The notes beneath the pieces were generated by a model. It was not told the DNA's origin. It did no database searches and saw only the letters and a list, made by a program, of their open reading frames with translations. A program made the position numbers and the translations under genes. This document shows positions 15,738-23,271 of a stretch of 64,000 bases of DNA, one piece after another. Source of the stretch: Telluribacter humicola (lineage in GTDB: Bacteria; Bacteroidota; Bacteroidia; Cytophagales; Spirosomataceae); the NCBI RefSeq assembly GCF_017355935.1, contig NZ_JAFIQT010000001.1:1674001-1738000 (forward strand), written 5' to 3'. Positions within the stretch are counted from its first letter, which is position 1. Each line of letters opens with the position of its first letter.

Positions 15738-15759
15738 GGGGGAGGGATAGGGGGGAGGG
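15738..15759 (+). other. G-quadruplex motif beside an A/T tract
   Basis: GGGGG A GGG ATA GGGGGG A GGG has four runs of at least three G with one- to three-base loops, the standard quadruplex pattern. It follows directly on AAAAAAATATTTTTTTT (15721-15737). The site lies between the divergent sigma-factor and DUF2807 genes, about 125 bases upstream of the sigma -7 box and 100 bases before the DUF2807 start. Confidence 0.55.
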
Positions 15760-15861
15760 CGTTGTGGGATGTCTTGGTAGAAACGGAGCAGTAAACGCAC
15801 CAGCTTTTGTAACACATAACCTTCATTAAAATTAGTAAGTATCAATTATCATTTGTTAGCC

Positions 15862-16599
15862 ATGAAAAAAAGTATCACTTCCATCCTTTTCAGTGTAGCC
15901 ATCCTGGGTCTGTTGCTTTCAATGCAATCATGTCTTTTCATTAACTCCATTGATGGTGATATCGCCCCCCGGGGTGTTAGTACCCGTGAGATCAGCCTGA
16001 TTGATTTTGACCGTCTGGAAATGGGCCACGCCTTTCGGGTAAGGGTACGCCAGGGCAATACCTTTAAAGTTGTAGCCACGGGCGAGCTTAACGATCTGGA
16101 CGATCTGGATGCCTTTGTCGATCGCAACGGTCTGCTGACCATCCGCTACCGCAACCACTGGCGGTCACGTCGTGATCGCATGGATATCGACATCACCATG
16201 CCCAGCCTGCGTGGCGTACGCTTCTCGGGTGCCAGCGAATCTACCATTGAAGGCTTTGAAGACCAGCGTGTCATTGATATGAACCTGTCAGGAGCATCGC
16301 GTTCTACCTTTACCGGATCTGCCGAGCGCCTGACGCTGGATCTGTCAGGAGCGTCAGAACTGATACTGCGTGGAGAAGGCCGCTACCTGACCGGAGATAT
16401 GTCTGGAGCCTCTGATCTAAGGAGTACGGACTTCCCGGTAGAGGAGGCTGACCTGCACCTGTCGGGTGCCAGTAAGGCCCGGGTGTCGGCTTCTAAGTAC
16501 CTGAAAGTAGACGCCAGCGGTGCCAGCAACGTGTACTACCGGGGCAACCCCACCATTGAGCAGCGTCTGTCAGGAGGAAGCAAAATCAGCCGCGATTAA
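15862..16599 (+). CDS. head-GIN domain (DUF2807) lipoprotein
   Basis: This 245-residue exported protein belongs to the DUF2807 putative auto-transporter adhesin family. The N-terminus MKKSITSILFSVAILGLLLSMQSC ends in a lipobox with Cys at about residue 24; I chose the ATG at 15862 for this signal rather than the TTG at 15853. After a GDIAPRGVSTREISL segment and a first beta domain (about 45-110), the rest is a parallel-beta repeat with recurring S-G-A-S motifs (SGASESTIEG, SGASRSTFTG, SGASELILRG, SGASDLRS, SGASKARV, SGASNVYY), about one every 20 residues. The family is common in Bacteroidota and its function is not established. A strong terminator follows. Confidence 0.88.
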   Translation: MKKSITSILFSVAILGLLLSMQSCLFINSIDGDIAPRGVSTREISLIDFDRLEMGHAFRVRVRQGNTFKVVATGELNDLDDLDAFVDRNGLLTIRYRNHWRSRRDRMDIDITMPSLRGVRFSGASESTIEGFEDQRVIDMNLSGASRSTFTGSAERLTLDLSGASELILRGEGRYLTGDMSGASDLRSTDFPVEEADLHLSGASKARVSASKYLKVDASGASNVYYRGNPTIEQRLSGGSKISRD

Positions 16600-16620
16600 C
16601 CATAAACCAACCATCTGACA

Positions 16621-16655
16621 AAGCAGGGCAGCCACGGCTGCCCTGCTTCTTTTTT
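16621..16655 (+). terminator. strong terminator after the DUF2807 gene
   Basis: AGCAGGGCAGCC pairs with GGCTGCCCTGCT over 12 bases with a very short loop, followed by TCTTTTTT. It lies 22 bases after the stop codon. Confidence 0.85.
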
Positions 16656-16791
16656 GTGGCAAGCGCAATAGGGGGCGTATGAAAAAATTGTAAACTCTTT
16701 CTCCGATTTTATTACATCACCATTACATCCTCTTCATATTGGGGTGATGTACCAGAAGGATATTTGCGGATACAAAAACAACTCACCCAGT

Positions 16792-18255
16792 ATGTCCCGT
16801 TTGTATCCTATTTCTCAGCTTTCCGGTGGACTGGTAGCCGTAGCTATGTGCCTGACGTCATGCCAGGACCACAACTTACCAGCAGATGTACCCACTACCG
16901 AGGTACAGTTTGCCAATCACTCGGTAACGCCTGTTCTGGCAAAAACTACTCCGGCATTCAGCAGTATCAAGATGTACTCGCTCATCGGTAGCGACGATCA
17001 GCTCAGCGGTTCGTCTTCTTTTGTGTTTGGGGGCTCGGCCGACGGAGCCGGTATGCTCAGAAACAGCGATGGTACCTTTACCATGCTTGTTAATCATGAA
17101 GATAACTTTGCCGTCTCACGCATCTCACTGGACAAGACTCTGAAGCCTACCAAGGGAGAGTACATCCTGAACTCGGATGGTGGGGTCTGGCGTCTGTGCT
17201 CGGCTACCATGGCAACTCCTAAGGAGCATGGGTTTGGCCCGTTGTTCCTTACCAGCGGTGAGAGTGGTGAAGAGTCGCGTACACACGGCGTAAACCCGTA
17301 TGCGGATGCTTCACAGGCAGGTGTATCCAGAGAGCTGCCGGGTCTGGGACGCTGGAGTGCCGAAAACTCCGTACCCCTTCCTAAAACAGCTTTTGCAGGT
17401 AAGACCGTAATCATCATCGGTGATGACGACAGCGGTACCTACGGCGGACAAGTAGTTATGTACGTAGCCAACAGCGTAGGTGATCTGGACAACGGAACGC
17501 TGTACATGCTGCGCCGTACCGACAAAAACCAAACCGAGACATCCATGAAAGTGGGTGAAAAGCATCAGGTTGAGTTTGTGAAAATAGAAGATCACAAGAG
17601 CCTGACCGGTAAGCAGCTGAATGAAAAGGTTAATAGCCTGCAGGCTGTGAAGTTTGGCCGGGTGGAAGACATTGACTATGCCAAGGATGGCAAAGGTCGT
17701 GACGTGTACTTCAACGTAACCGGACAAAATAACACCGGTGCTAACGCTGACTACTCCCGCTCCAAGTACGGCCGCGTATATCACCTGGCTCTGAATGATG
17801 ATCTTACTACCGGTACTTTGGAAGTACTGCTGGACGGTGATGACCGCGCCAGCCAGGCCAAAGAATTCCAGAACGTGGACAACATCTGCGTGACCAAAAA
17901 CTACATCTACGTACAGGAAGATCCCAACGGCTACGGCGACGAAACCCACGACTCACGCATCTACCAGTACAATCTGAAAACGAAAGAGCTGAAAGTGGTA
18001 ATGGAGCTTGATCACCGTCGCACGGCTGCTGATGCCGCCAAGTACAACGTAGGTGGTACCTCGGGACTTGGTGACTGGGAATACGGGGCGCTGGTGGATA
18101 TCTCCGAAGAGACCGGAGTAGCAAATACGTTCATGCTGTGTATCCAGCCTCATACCTGGCGTGCTGACAAGCTGAAAGGTGTTGACGGTGGCTCTAAGCG
18201 CCTGAACGAAAATCAGGCTTCTCAGATCGTGATCCTGCAGGGACTTCCCCGTTAG
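16792..18255 (+). CDS. PhoX-like (DUF839) lipoprotein
   Basis: The 487-residue protein resembles the PhoX/DUF839 beta-propeller family, which includes calcium- and iron-dependent alkaline phosphatases. I chose the ATG at 16792 because it gives a lipoprotein signal (MSRLYPISQLSGGLVAVAMC, then LTSCQDH with the lipobox Cys at about residue 23). The longer opening at 16744 adds only polar residues. Family-like segments are MLVNHEDNF, GGVWRLCSATM, FGRVEDIDYAKDGKGRDVYF and VTGQNNTGANADYSR. Whether it is an active phosphatase cannot be said, since metal-binding Cys/Glu positions are not clear by eye. The next gene on the same strand, a peroxidase fusion, begins 145 bases later after a hairpin. Confidence 0.75.
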   Translation: MSRLYPISQLSGGLVAVAMCLTSCQDHNLPADVPTTEVQFANHSVTPVLAKTTPAFSSIKMYSLIGSDDQLSGSSSFVFGGSADGAGMLRNSDGTFTMLVNHEDNFAVSRISLDKTLKPTKGEYILNSDGGVWRLCSATMATPKEHGFGPLFLTSGESGEESRTHGVNPYADASQAGVSRELPGLGRWSAENSVPLPKTAFAGKTVIIIGDDDSGTYGGQVVMYVANSVGDLDNGTLYMLRRTDKNQTETSMKVGEKHQVEFVKIEDHKSLTGKQLNEKVNSLQAVKFGRVEDIDYAKDGKGRDVYFNVTGQNNTGANADYSRSKYGRVYHLALNDDLTTGTLEVLLDGDDRASQAKEFQNVDNICVTKNYIYVQEDPNGYGDETHDSRIYQYNLKTKELKVVMELDHRRTAADAAKYNVGGTSGLGDWEYGALVDISEETGVANTFMLCIQPHTWRADKLKGVDGGSKRLNENQASQIVILQGLPR

Positions 18256-18291
18256 TTTTTAATAATTTAATTAGTTGATAGATGCTACACG

Positions 18292-18321
18292 TCTGACGAT
18301 CTGCACTTGCGGATCGTCAGA
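18292..18321 (+). terminator. hairpin after the PhoX-like gene
   Basis: TCTGACGATC pairs perfectly with GATCGTCAGA around a 10-base loop. It is followed by TTCGATTTA, a weak T tract. It lies 36 bases after the stop codon. Confidence 0.55.
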
Positions 18322-18400
18322 TTCGATTTATGAAGGTACCGTATTCTTACTTCTGACACTACTCCTATAATCTACCCGCGTACCCCAAGCCACTCTCCGT

Positions 18401-20314
18401 ATGCGCTTATTTTCTTACTCCCCCGACTCTGATAAATTCCGTCTCCGCCTTAACCACGCCCTTATTCTGGTAGGTACTTTGCTCATGATAGGGTACCTCG
18501 GCTGGCAGGTGTATAACAGCCCAACCAAGGCCGTACAGCCAGCGGCAACGGTTGAAAAAGTGCTGGATCACTACCGGCAGGAGCTGGCTCTACTGGATAC
18601 AGCAGTACATAGCCTCAGAGTAGCCGTTGTAAGTCATGAGCCAGAACCGGTAGTACAGGAGCGATTCAGACAGGCCCGCTATGCTTGGAAACGGGTAGAG
18701 TGGCTGGCTGAATACTACCATCCCACTACCGCCAAAAGTATCAATGGCCCCGCCCTGGTGGAGGTAGAGGAGGATGATCCGCTGGCGACGGAGATACAGC
18801 CCGAGGGCTTTCAGGTAGTGGAAGAGTATCTGTTCCCAACTGTGTCGAGTGATGATACCGCCGCCCTTAACCATGAAATAGCAGTACTCCACTCCAACGT
18901 CAAGCGGCTGCGCAAAGTAGCCGTAGATCATACCAGCGAAGCCCATCTCTTCGATGCGATGCGTTTGGAGTTGTTCCGGGTCGTATCACTGGGTATTACG
19001 GGCTTTGATTCACCCGTCGCTACGCACTCCATCCCTGAGGCTGCGCAGGCCATCGGGTCGGTTCGTGATAACGTGGATTTGCTGATCAAGGACAGAAGTC
19101 AGGTACCGCCTTCGTGGGCTGCTTTTGATTCGTTAGTTATACGGGCTAAGCAATCTTTGGACCAAGCTGATTTTAACCACTTCAACCGCCTTACCTTTAT
19201 CCGCTCCTGCGCCAATCCGTTGTCGGAGGCTCTCTACCGCGTACAGCAGGAACTGCACATTGCTCCCTTTCAGGAAAGACGACTATTACGTACCACAGCC
19301 CGCTCACTTTCTGACCCTAATGCCTTTAATGCGGCTTACTTTGTAGCCTCTCCGGCCGATGAGCCCACTCCCGAGCGTACCCTGCTGGGGCAGAGGCTCT
19401 TCTTTGATCCGGTACTGTCCGGTAACAACCAGCGTAGCTGTGCCTCCTGCCACCAGCCCGACAAGGGGTTTTCGGACGGGGTACCCAGGAGCACTAGTTT
19501 AACGAATGGGAAAACGGTACTGCGCAATGCACCTACGCTTTGGAACGTAGCCTATCAGGCGGCTCAGTTTTATGATTCGCGGGTGACTTTTCTGGAAGAC
19601 CAGGTGGTAGATGTCATTGCCAACCCCAATGAAATGCATGGATCGCTAAAGGAAGCAGCCAAACAACTCTCAGATAATAAAGAGTACCTTCGACAATTTA
19701 AGGCAGCCTACCCCGCGGAAGGCATTACCGAGCATAGCCTGAAAAATGCCCTGGCCAGCTACCTGCGCTCCCTGCAAAGCCTGGATAGCCCTGTAGACCG
19801 GTACCTGAGAGGTGAGAAGGTGAGCCTTAGCCTGGAAGAGCAGGCGGGCTTTAACGTATTCATGGGTAAGGGCAAATGCGCTACCTGCCATTTCTATCCC
19901 CTATACAACGGTACTGTACCACCCGGCTATGAGCTGACCGAGAGTGAGGTGCTTGGGGTGCCGGCTTCGGCCAGAAGTAATCAGCTTGATGCTGATCCCG
20001 GCAAGTACGGGCTGCACCCGGTCCGCAAAAACAAGCACGCCTTTAAGACGCCTACCTTACGCAATGTGGCCCTCACGGCTCCGTATATGCACAACGGTGT
20101 GTACCAAACGCTGGAAGAGGTAGTTGAGTTTTATAACAATGGGGGAGGAGCCGGGCTGGGCTTTTCGCTGGATAATCAGACCCTGCCCGGAGATTCACTC
20201 AACCTAAGTACTTCCGAGAAAAGGGCCCTGGTAGCCTTCATGAAAAAACTGACCAGTACTCCTGCCAGTGCGGCCGCCTCTGTAACAGCGGGTGCAGTAG
20301 CCAGAAGAAATTAA
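18401..20314 (+). CDS. imelysin-like / di-haem cytochrome c peroxidase fusion
   Basis: The 637-residue protein has one N-terminal membrane helix (about 20-40, LILVGTLLMIGYLGW). A helical region follows (about 50-300) that resembles imelysin-type proteins (PEGFQVVEEYLFPT, about residue 145). The C-terminal half is a MauG/cytochrome c peroxidase pair of haem domains. The haem sites are CASCH (Cys 347) and CATCH (Cys 493), with further family motifs LGQRLFFDPVLSG, GKTVLRNAPTLWN, FKTPTLRNVALTAPYMHNG and LEEVVEFYNNGG. The product should act in the periplasm, reducing peroxide or oxidising a partner. The N-terminal half lacks a clear G-x-H-x-x-E imelysin signature, so that part is inference. It follows the PhoX-like gene. 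Confidence 0.85.
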   Translation: MRLFSYSPDSDKFRLRLNHALILVGTLLMIGYLGWQVYNSPTKAVQPAATVEKVLDHYRQELALLDTAVHSLRVAVVSHEPEPVVQERFRQARYAWKRVEWLAEYYHPTTAKSINGPALVEVEEDDPLATEIQPEGFQVVEEYLFPTVSSDDTAALNHEIAVLHSNVKRLRKVAVDHTSEAHLFDAMRLELFRVVSLGITGFDSPVATHSIPEAAQAIGSVRDNVDLLIKDRSQVPPSWAAFDSLVIRAKQSLDQADFNHFNRLTFIRSCANPLSEALYRVQQELHIAPFQERRLLRTTARSLSDPNAFNAAYFVASPADEPTPERTLLGQRLFFDPVLSGNNQRSCASCHQPDKGFSDGVPRSTSLTNGKTVLRNAPTLWNVAYQAAQFYDSRVTFLEDQVVDVIANPNEMHGSLKEAAKQLSDNKEYLRQFKAAYPAEGITEHSLKNALASYLRSLQSLDSPVDRYLRGEKVSLSLEEQAGFNVFMGKGKCATCHFYPLYNGTVPPGYELTESEVLGVPASARSNQLDADPGKYGLHPVRKNKHAFKTPTLRNVALTAPYMHNGVYQTLEEVVEFYNNGGGAGLGFSLDNQTLPGDSLNLSTSEKRALVAFMKKLTSTPASAAASVTAGAVARRN

Positions 20315-20465
20315 TTTTTCAGCCATTGTGGATACTGGTGGCTATCCTGGGTTGCCGGGTAGCTACCTGAGTACCTTTAAATAAGATATTGGAGTACTCT
20401 ATGCAAATCTATTGACATTTAGTAGATTAATTGTCTGCTTTGTATTCAGGAAAAGCAGGCAGGGT

Positions 20466-21278
20466 ATGATCTATCAGAAATTCAAGCCATCCATTCATTT
20501 GACTCCTTACGTAGAGTGCTACTACCTGTGGGAGTCTCAGGTCTATCTGTCGGCGCCCCTGCAGGTAGAGTCACCGCCCACTGGCTATACCTCCCTGATC
20601 TTCAACTACGGTGATCCGTACCGTGTGATCAACGAGAAATATAAAGATGTACCGACGCCTGCGACCTTCTTGAGCGGACAGGCTACCAAAAGTTATCGGC
20701 TTCAGCTAAGTGGCCAAATCGGTATAGTCGGAGTGGTCATGAAGCCTTCGGCCATACATACCCTGTTCGGGATTCCGATGTATGAAATGTCGGACGAGCG
20801 GATAGCGATGGAGGATGTACTGGGGAAGGAGGCCCTTTATCTGCACGAACAAATCCTTGAAGCAGGTACAGCTGCCGGCCGTATCCAGACTATCGAGCAG
20901 TTTTTGCTCCGTAAGCTAAGCCAGCCCAAGGGTGCCTTTGACCGTACTGACTACGTAGCAAACCTGATTATGGAGAAGAGAGGTGTACTGCCCATTCGTG
21001 ATCTGATGGATGAGCTATACGTATGTCAGCGGCAGTTTCAGCGACATTTCCTGAAGAAAGTAGGTGTCAGCCCCAAGTACTATGCCCGCATCAGTCGTAT
21101 CAGTAAGCTGTGCGCCCTGATGGCCCAGAAGCAGTGGAAGATACAGGACTGGCATGAGCTTATCGCCACCTATGGCTACTATGACCAATCCCACTTCATC
21201 AAAGAATTCACAGAATTTACTGGCAAATCGCCCTCTTTGTACATAAAAGGCAATAGTGAGCTGGCTAACTACCTATAA
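20466..21278 (+). CDS. AraC-family transcriptional regulator
   Basis: This 270-residue regulator has an N-terminal ligand- or partner-sensing domain of the DUF6597 type (residues 1-150, IYQKFKPSIHLTPYVECYYLW). An AraC helix-turn-helix pair follows at about 170-262 (MDELYVCQRQFQRHFLKKVG and YGYYDQSHFIKEFTEFTGKS). The start at the ATG at 20466 is where the conserved N-terminal motif begins; the frame is open for 18 codons before it without homology. It may control the DinB gene 78 bases downstream, or itself. No effector can be named. Confidence 0.88.
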   Translation: MIYQKFKPSIHLTPYVECYYLWESQVYLSAPLQVESPPTGYTSLIFNYGDPYRVINEKYKDVPTPATFLSGQATKSYRLQLSGQIGIVGVVMKPSAIHTLFGIPMYEMSDERIAMEDVLGKEALYLHEQILEAGTAAGRIQTIEQFLLRKLSQPKGAFDRTDYVANLIMEKRGVLPIRDLMDELYVCQRQFQRHFLKKVGVSPKYYARISRISKLCALMAQKQWKIQDWHELIATYGYYDQSHFIKEFTEFTGKSPSLYIKGNSELANYL

Positions 21279-21321
21279 GTAGAAAGTCGTTTTTTTACAA
21301 TACCAGCAAGTACCCTCATAG

Positions 21322-21329
21322 TACCTTTG
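21322..21329 (+). promoter_or_regulatory. -7 promoter box for the DinB-like gene
   Basis: TACCTTTG matches TAnnTTTG and lies 28 bases before the ATG at 21357. This places a promoter after the AraC gene, so the DinB gene need not depend on read-through. No clear -33 element. Confidence 0.45.
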
Positions 21330-21356
21330 TCATGTCAATTTATCTAAATCATAGCC

Positions 21357-21971
21357 ATGAAAAAGTTACTATTAGCACTGCTGGTACTACCCAGCCTATT
21401 CGTGTATGGACAAAGTGAAAGCGACCATACAACCAAGCTCTGGACCGAGGCCGACCGGAAGTACACTGTCGACAATATGGTCCGAACTAAAAATGAATTA
21501 GTCAGGGAAACCGAACATCTGACACCCGAGCAATGGGCCTTTAAGGAGTCGCCGGACCGCTGGTCGATTGGTGAAGTGGTCGAGCACCTGGCTCTGTGGG
21601 AGATTATCTGGGCGCGTGAAGTGAGTATGGGAAGCCGTAACACTCCTCAGCCCGAGCTCAACAAAACCAGTCGCCCCGACAGCTATTACACTACCTTTAT
21701 CGTTGAGGACGCCCCGCATGTGTCACCTGATTTTTCCAGACCTACGGGCTTTATCAAGGGGAAGGATAACCTGACCTACTTTGTAAAGCTGCGGGACCAG
21801 ACGATACAATTTATAGAAACAACCCAGGCTGATATGCGGGCGCATTTTGAGCTTACCGCTACGCCGAATCCGCGTAATATGCATCAGGTGTACCTGTTTC
21901 AGTGGGGCCACGTAGACCGACATCTTAAACAAATCCGGAAGATAAAAGCGCATCCCAACTATCCAAAGTAG
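21357..21971 (+). CDS. exported DinB-family protein
   Basis: DinB-fold proteins are four-helix bundles that often bind a metal and transfer or use small thiols. This one is 204 residues with a signal peptide (MKKLLLALLVLPSLFVYGQ), so it acts outside the cytoplasm, unlike most of the family. The bundle covers about 35-200, with helix motifs TPEQWAFKESPDRWSIGEV, VEHLALWEIIWAREV and the C-terminal QWGHVDRHLKQIRKI. The histidines in these two places fit the usual three-His metal site. It is followed after 44 bases by a SnoaL-like gene on the same strand, probably in one transcript. The reaction is unknown. Confidence 0.85.
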   Translation: MKKLLLALLVLPSLFVYGQSESDHTTKLWTEADRKYTVDNMVRTKNELVRETEHLTPEQWAFKESPDRWSIGEVVEHLALWEIIWAREVSMGSRNTPQPELNKTSRPDSYYTTFIVEDAPHVSPDFSRPTGFIKGKDNLTYFVKLRDQTIQFIETTQADMRAHFELTATPNPRNMHQVYLFQWGHVDRHLKQIRKIKAHPNYPK

Positions 21972-22015
21972 ATAAACTATACATCCACTTACAACCATAA
22001 CTACTCATAGCAACT

Positions 22016-22459
22016 ATGGAAACCATTAAAACCGAAAACCTGACCGACCTGACCCGTAAAGGTACCTGTATAGAGTTCTTCTCTGCCTATCAGGAGATGG
22101 ACCTCGAGCGAATGATCAATCTGGCTGCTCCGGAGGCTACCGTGTGGTTCAAGCCACTGGGGGAGGATGGCAAAGGCCTCTTCCGTGAATTTGGCAAAAC
22201 CGTATGGAGCCTGCTTATGGACTCTTTTCCTGACTTGGATAATACCGTTGATACCATCACTACCGAAGGAGATGAAATAATCTGTAAAGTATCCATATTT
22301 GGTACTCAGAAAAAAGATTTTTTAGGTCTCCCTGCCAAAGGACTTCGCTTTGAGAGTGATCATATATTCATTTTCCATTTTGACGAAGCGGATCGGATCC
22401 AGCATCTGAGGATCAACTGGGATCACGACAGCTTTGTGAATCAGTTATCCAGCAAGTAG
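22016..22459 (+). CDS. SnoaL/NTF2-like protein
   Basis: The 147-residue cytoplasmic protein fits the SnoaL-like branch of the NTF2 fold, a cone-shaped domain used by ester cyclases, isomerases and binding proteins. Visible features are the N-terminal helix (CIEFFSAYQEMDLERMINL), the strand AAPEATVWFKPLG, and the paired beta strands near FLGLPAKGLRFESDHIFIF. No catalytic residue can be assigned. It lies downstream of the exported DinB gene and is closed by a strong terminator. Confidence 0.8.
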   Translation: METIKTENLTDLTRKGTCIEFFSAYQEMDLERMINLAAPEATVWFKPLGEDGKGLFREFGKTVWSLLMDSFPDLDNTVDTITTEGDEIICKVSIFGTQKKDFLGLPAKGLRFESDHIFIFHFDEADRIQHLRINWDHDSFVNQLSSK

Positions 22460-22475
22460 TTTATATTATAACAGA

Positions 22476-22514
22476 CAAAGCAGGCCGGTGGAGAATACCC
22501 ACCGGCCTGCTTTG
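22476..22514 (+). terminator. strong terminator after the SnoaL-like gene
   Basis: CAAAGCAGGCCGGTGG pairs perfectly over 16 bases with CCACCGGCCTGCTTTG around the loop AGAATAC. The T-rich right edge gives termination on the plus strand. Confidence 0.85.
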
Positions 22515-22662
22515 TGCTTTAGTACCTTGTGGCTACCGCGAGTTTGCAACTGGTAGCAGCGTGGCAATCAGTAAAGTCAAAGCTGTCATACCTGCACTTT
22601 ACGAGTGGTTTTTAAGCGCTACTCAGGCTATTGTACTTTTTAGATAACTGGATATTTGTTTT

Positions 22663-22683
22663 ATATATAATTTAATTATATAT
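22663..22683. promoter_or_regulatory. AT-only 21-base palindrome
   Basis: ATATATAATT, a central T, then AATTATATAT is a perfect palindrome of A and T only. It lies 37 bases before the TonB-domain gene. It may be a promoter element or a binding site. Confidence 0.35.
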
Positions 22684-22719
22684 CTAAATAGTTAACCCTA
22701 TTTAAAGCATGATCCTGCT

Positions 22720-23157
22720 ATGAGCTTTTGTCTACATGTATTATTTATCCTGCTCCTCCAGCAGACTACTACTGGGAATAATGGCGCTAGTAGTACTACC
22801 ATTGTTTCACAGGCTGATACAACTGTCTATACCGTTGTCGAGTCACCTCCCGAGTTTCCAGGGGGAATCAGTTCTCTCAGGCATTATATTGAAAGAAATA
22901 GCAAACTACCTATCGCCGCGAAAAAAGGTAAGAATACCATAACGATAGGCCTGAAGCTTCTGGTAGAGCGGGATGGTCAGATATCTGCAGTTGAGGTAAT
23001 GGAAGTGGATGGAGTGGAGGGACGTAAACAGGAAAAGTATGAGCAGGAGGCACGACGCATTGTATCTGGGATGCCGAGGTGGAAACCTGGATCGCAGGAT
23101 GGGAGGCGACTGAGAACCTATTTCTGGGTACCTATCCTATTTAAAAGAATATTTTAA
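22720..23157 (+). CDS. stand-alone TonB C-terminal domain protein
   Basis: The 145-residue protein has a short hydrophobic N-terminus (MSFCLHVLFILLLQQ) that looks like a signal peptide rather than the long anchor of a true TonB. The rest (about 40-145) is the TonB C-terminal fold as found in Bacteroidota: PPEFPGGISSLRHYIERN, then GLKLLVERDGQISAVEVMEVDG and MPRWKPGSQDGRRLRTYF. No proline-rich spacer is present. Such small proteins may bind TonB boxes or peptidoglycan; the role is not known. It stands alone, without ExbB/ExbD or a receptor nearby. Confidence 0.78.
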   Translation: MSFCLHVLFILLLQQTTTGNNGASSTTIVSQADTTVYTVVESPPEFPGGISSLRHYIERNSKLPIAAKKGKNTITIGLKLLVERDGQISAVEVMEVDGVEGRKQEKYEQEARRIVSGMPRWKPGSQDGRRLRTYFWVPILFKRIF

Positions 23158-23271
23158 TAGCTGGACAAGGAAGCTACATCTGGAAATGTTACCAGAATTT
23201 GGAGCTCTATACATCTGCCTTCACCCGAAACCAGTAAGTTTGCCGCGTGAAAAGAGAAACCAGACGTATTG

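Noticed and set aside
17311-17949. 212-codon minus-strand frame opposite the PhoX-like gene
   Set aside because: The plus-strand product has a lipobox and family motifs; the opposite frame is long only because of codon bias.
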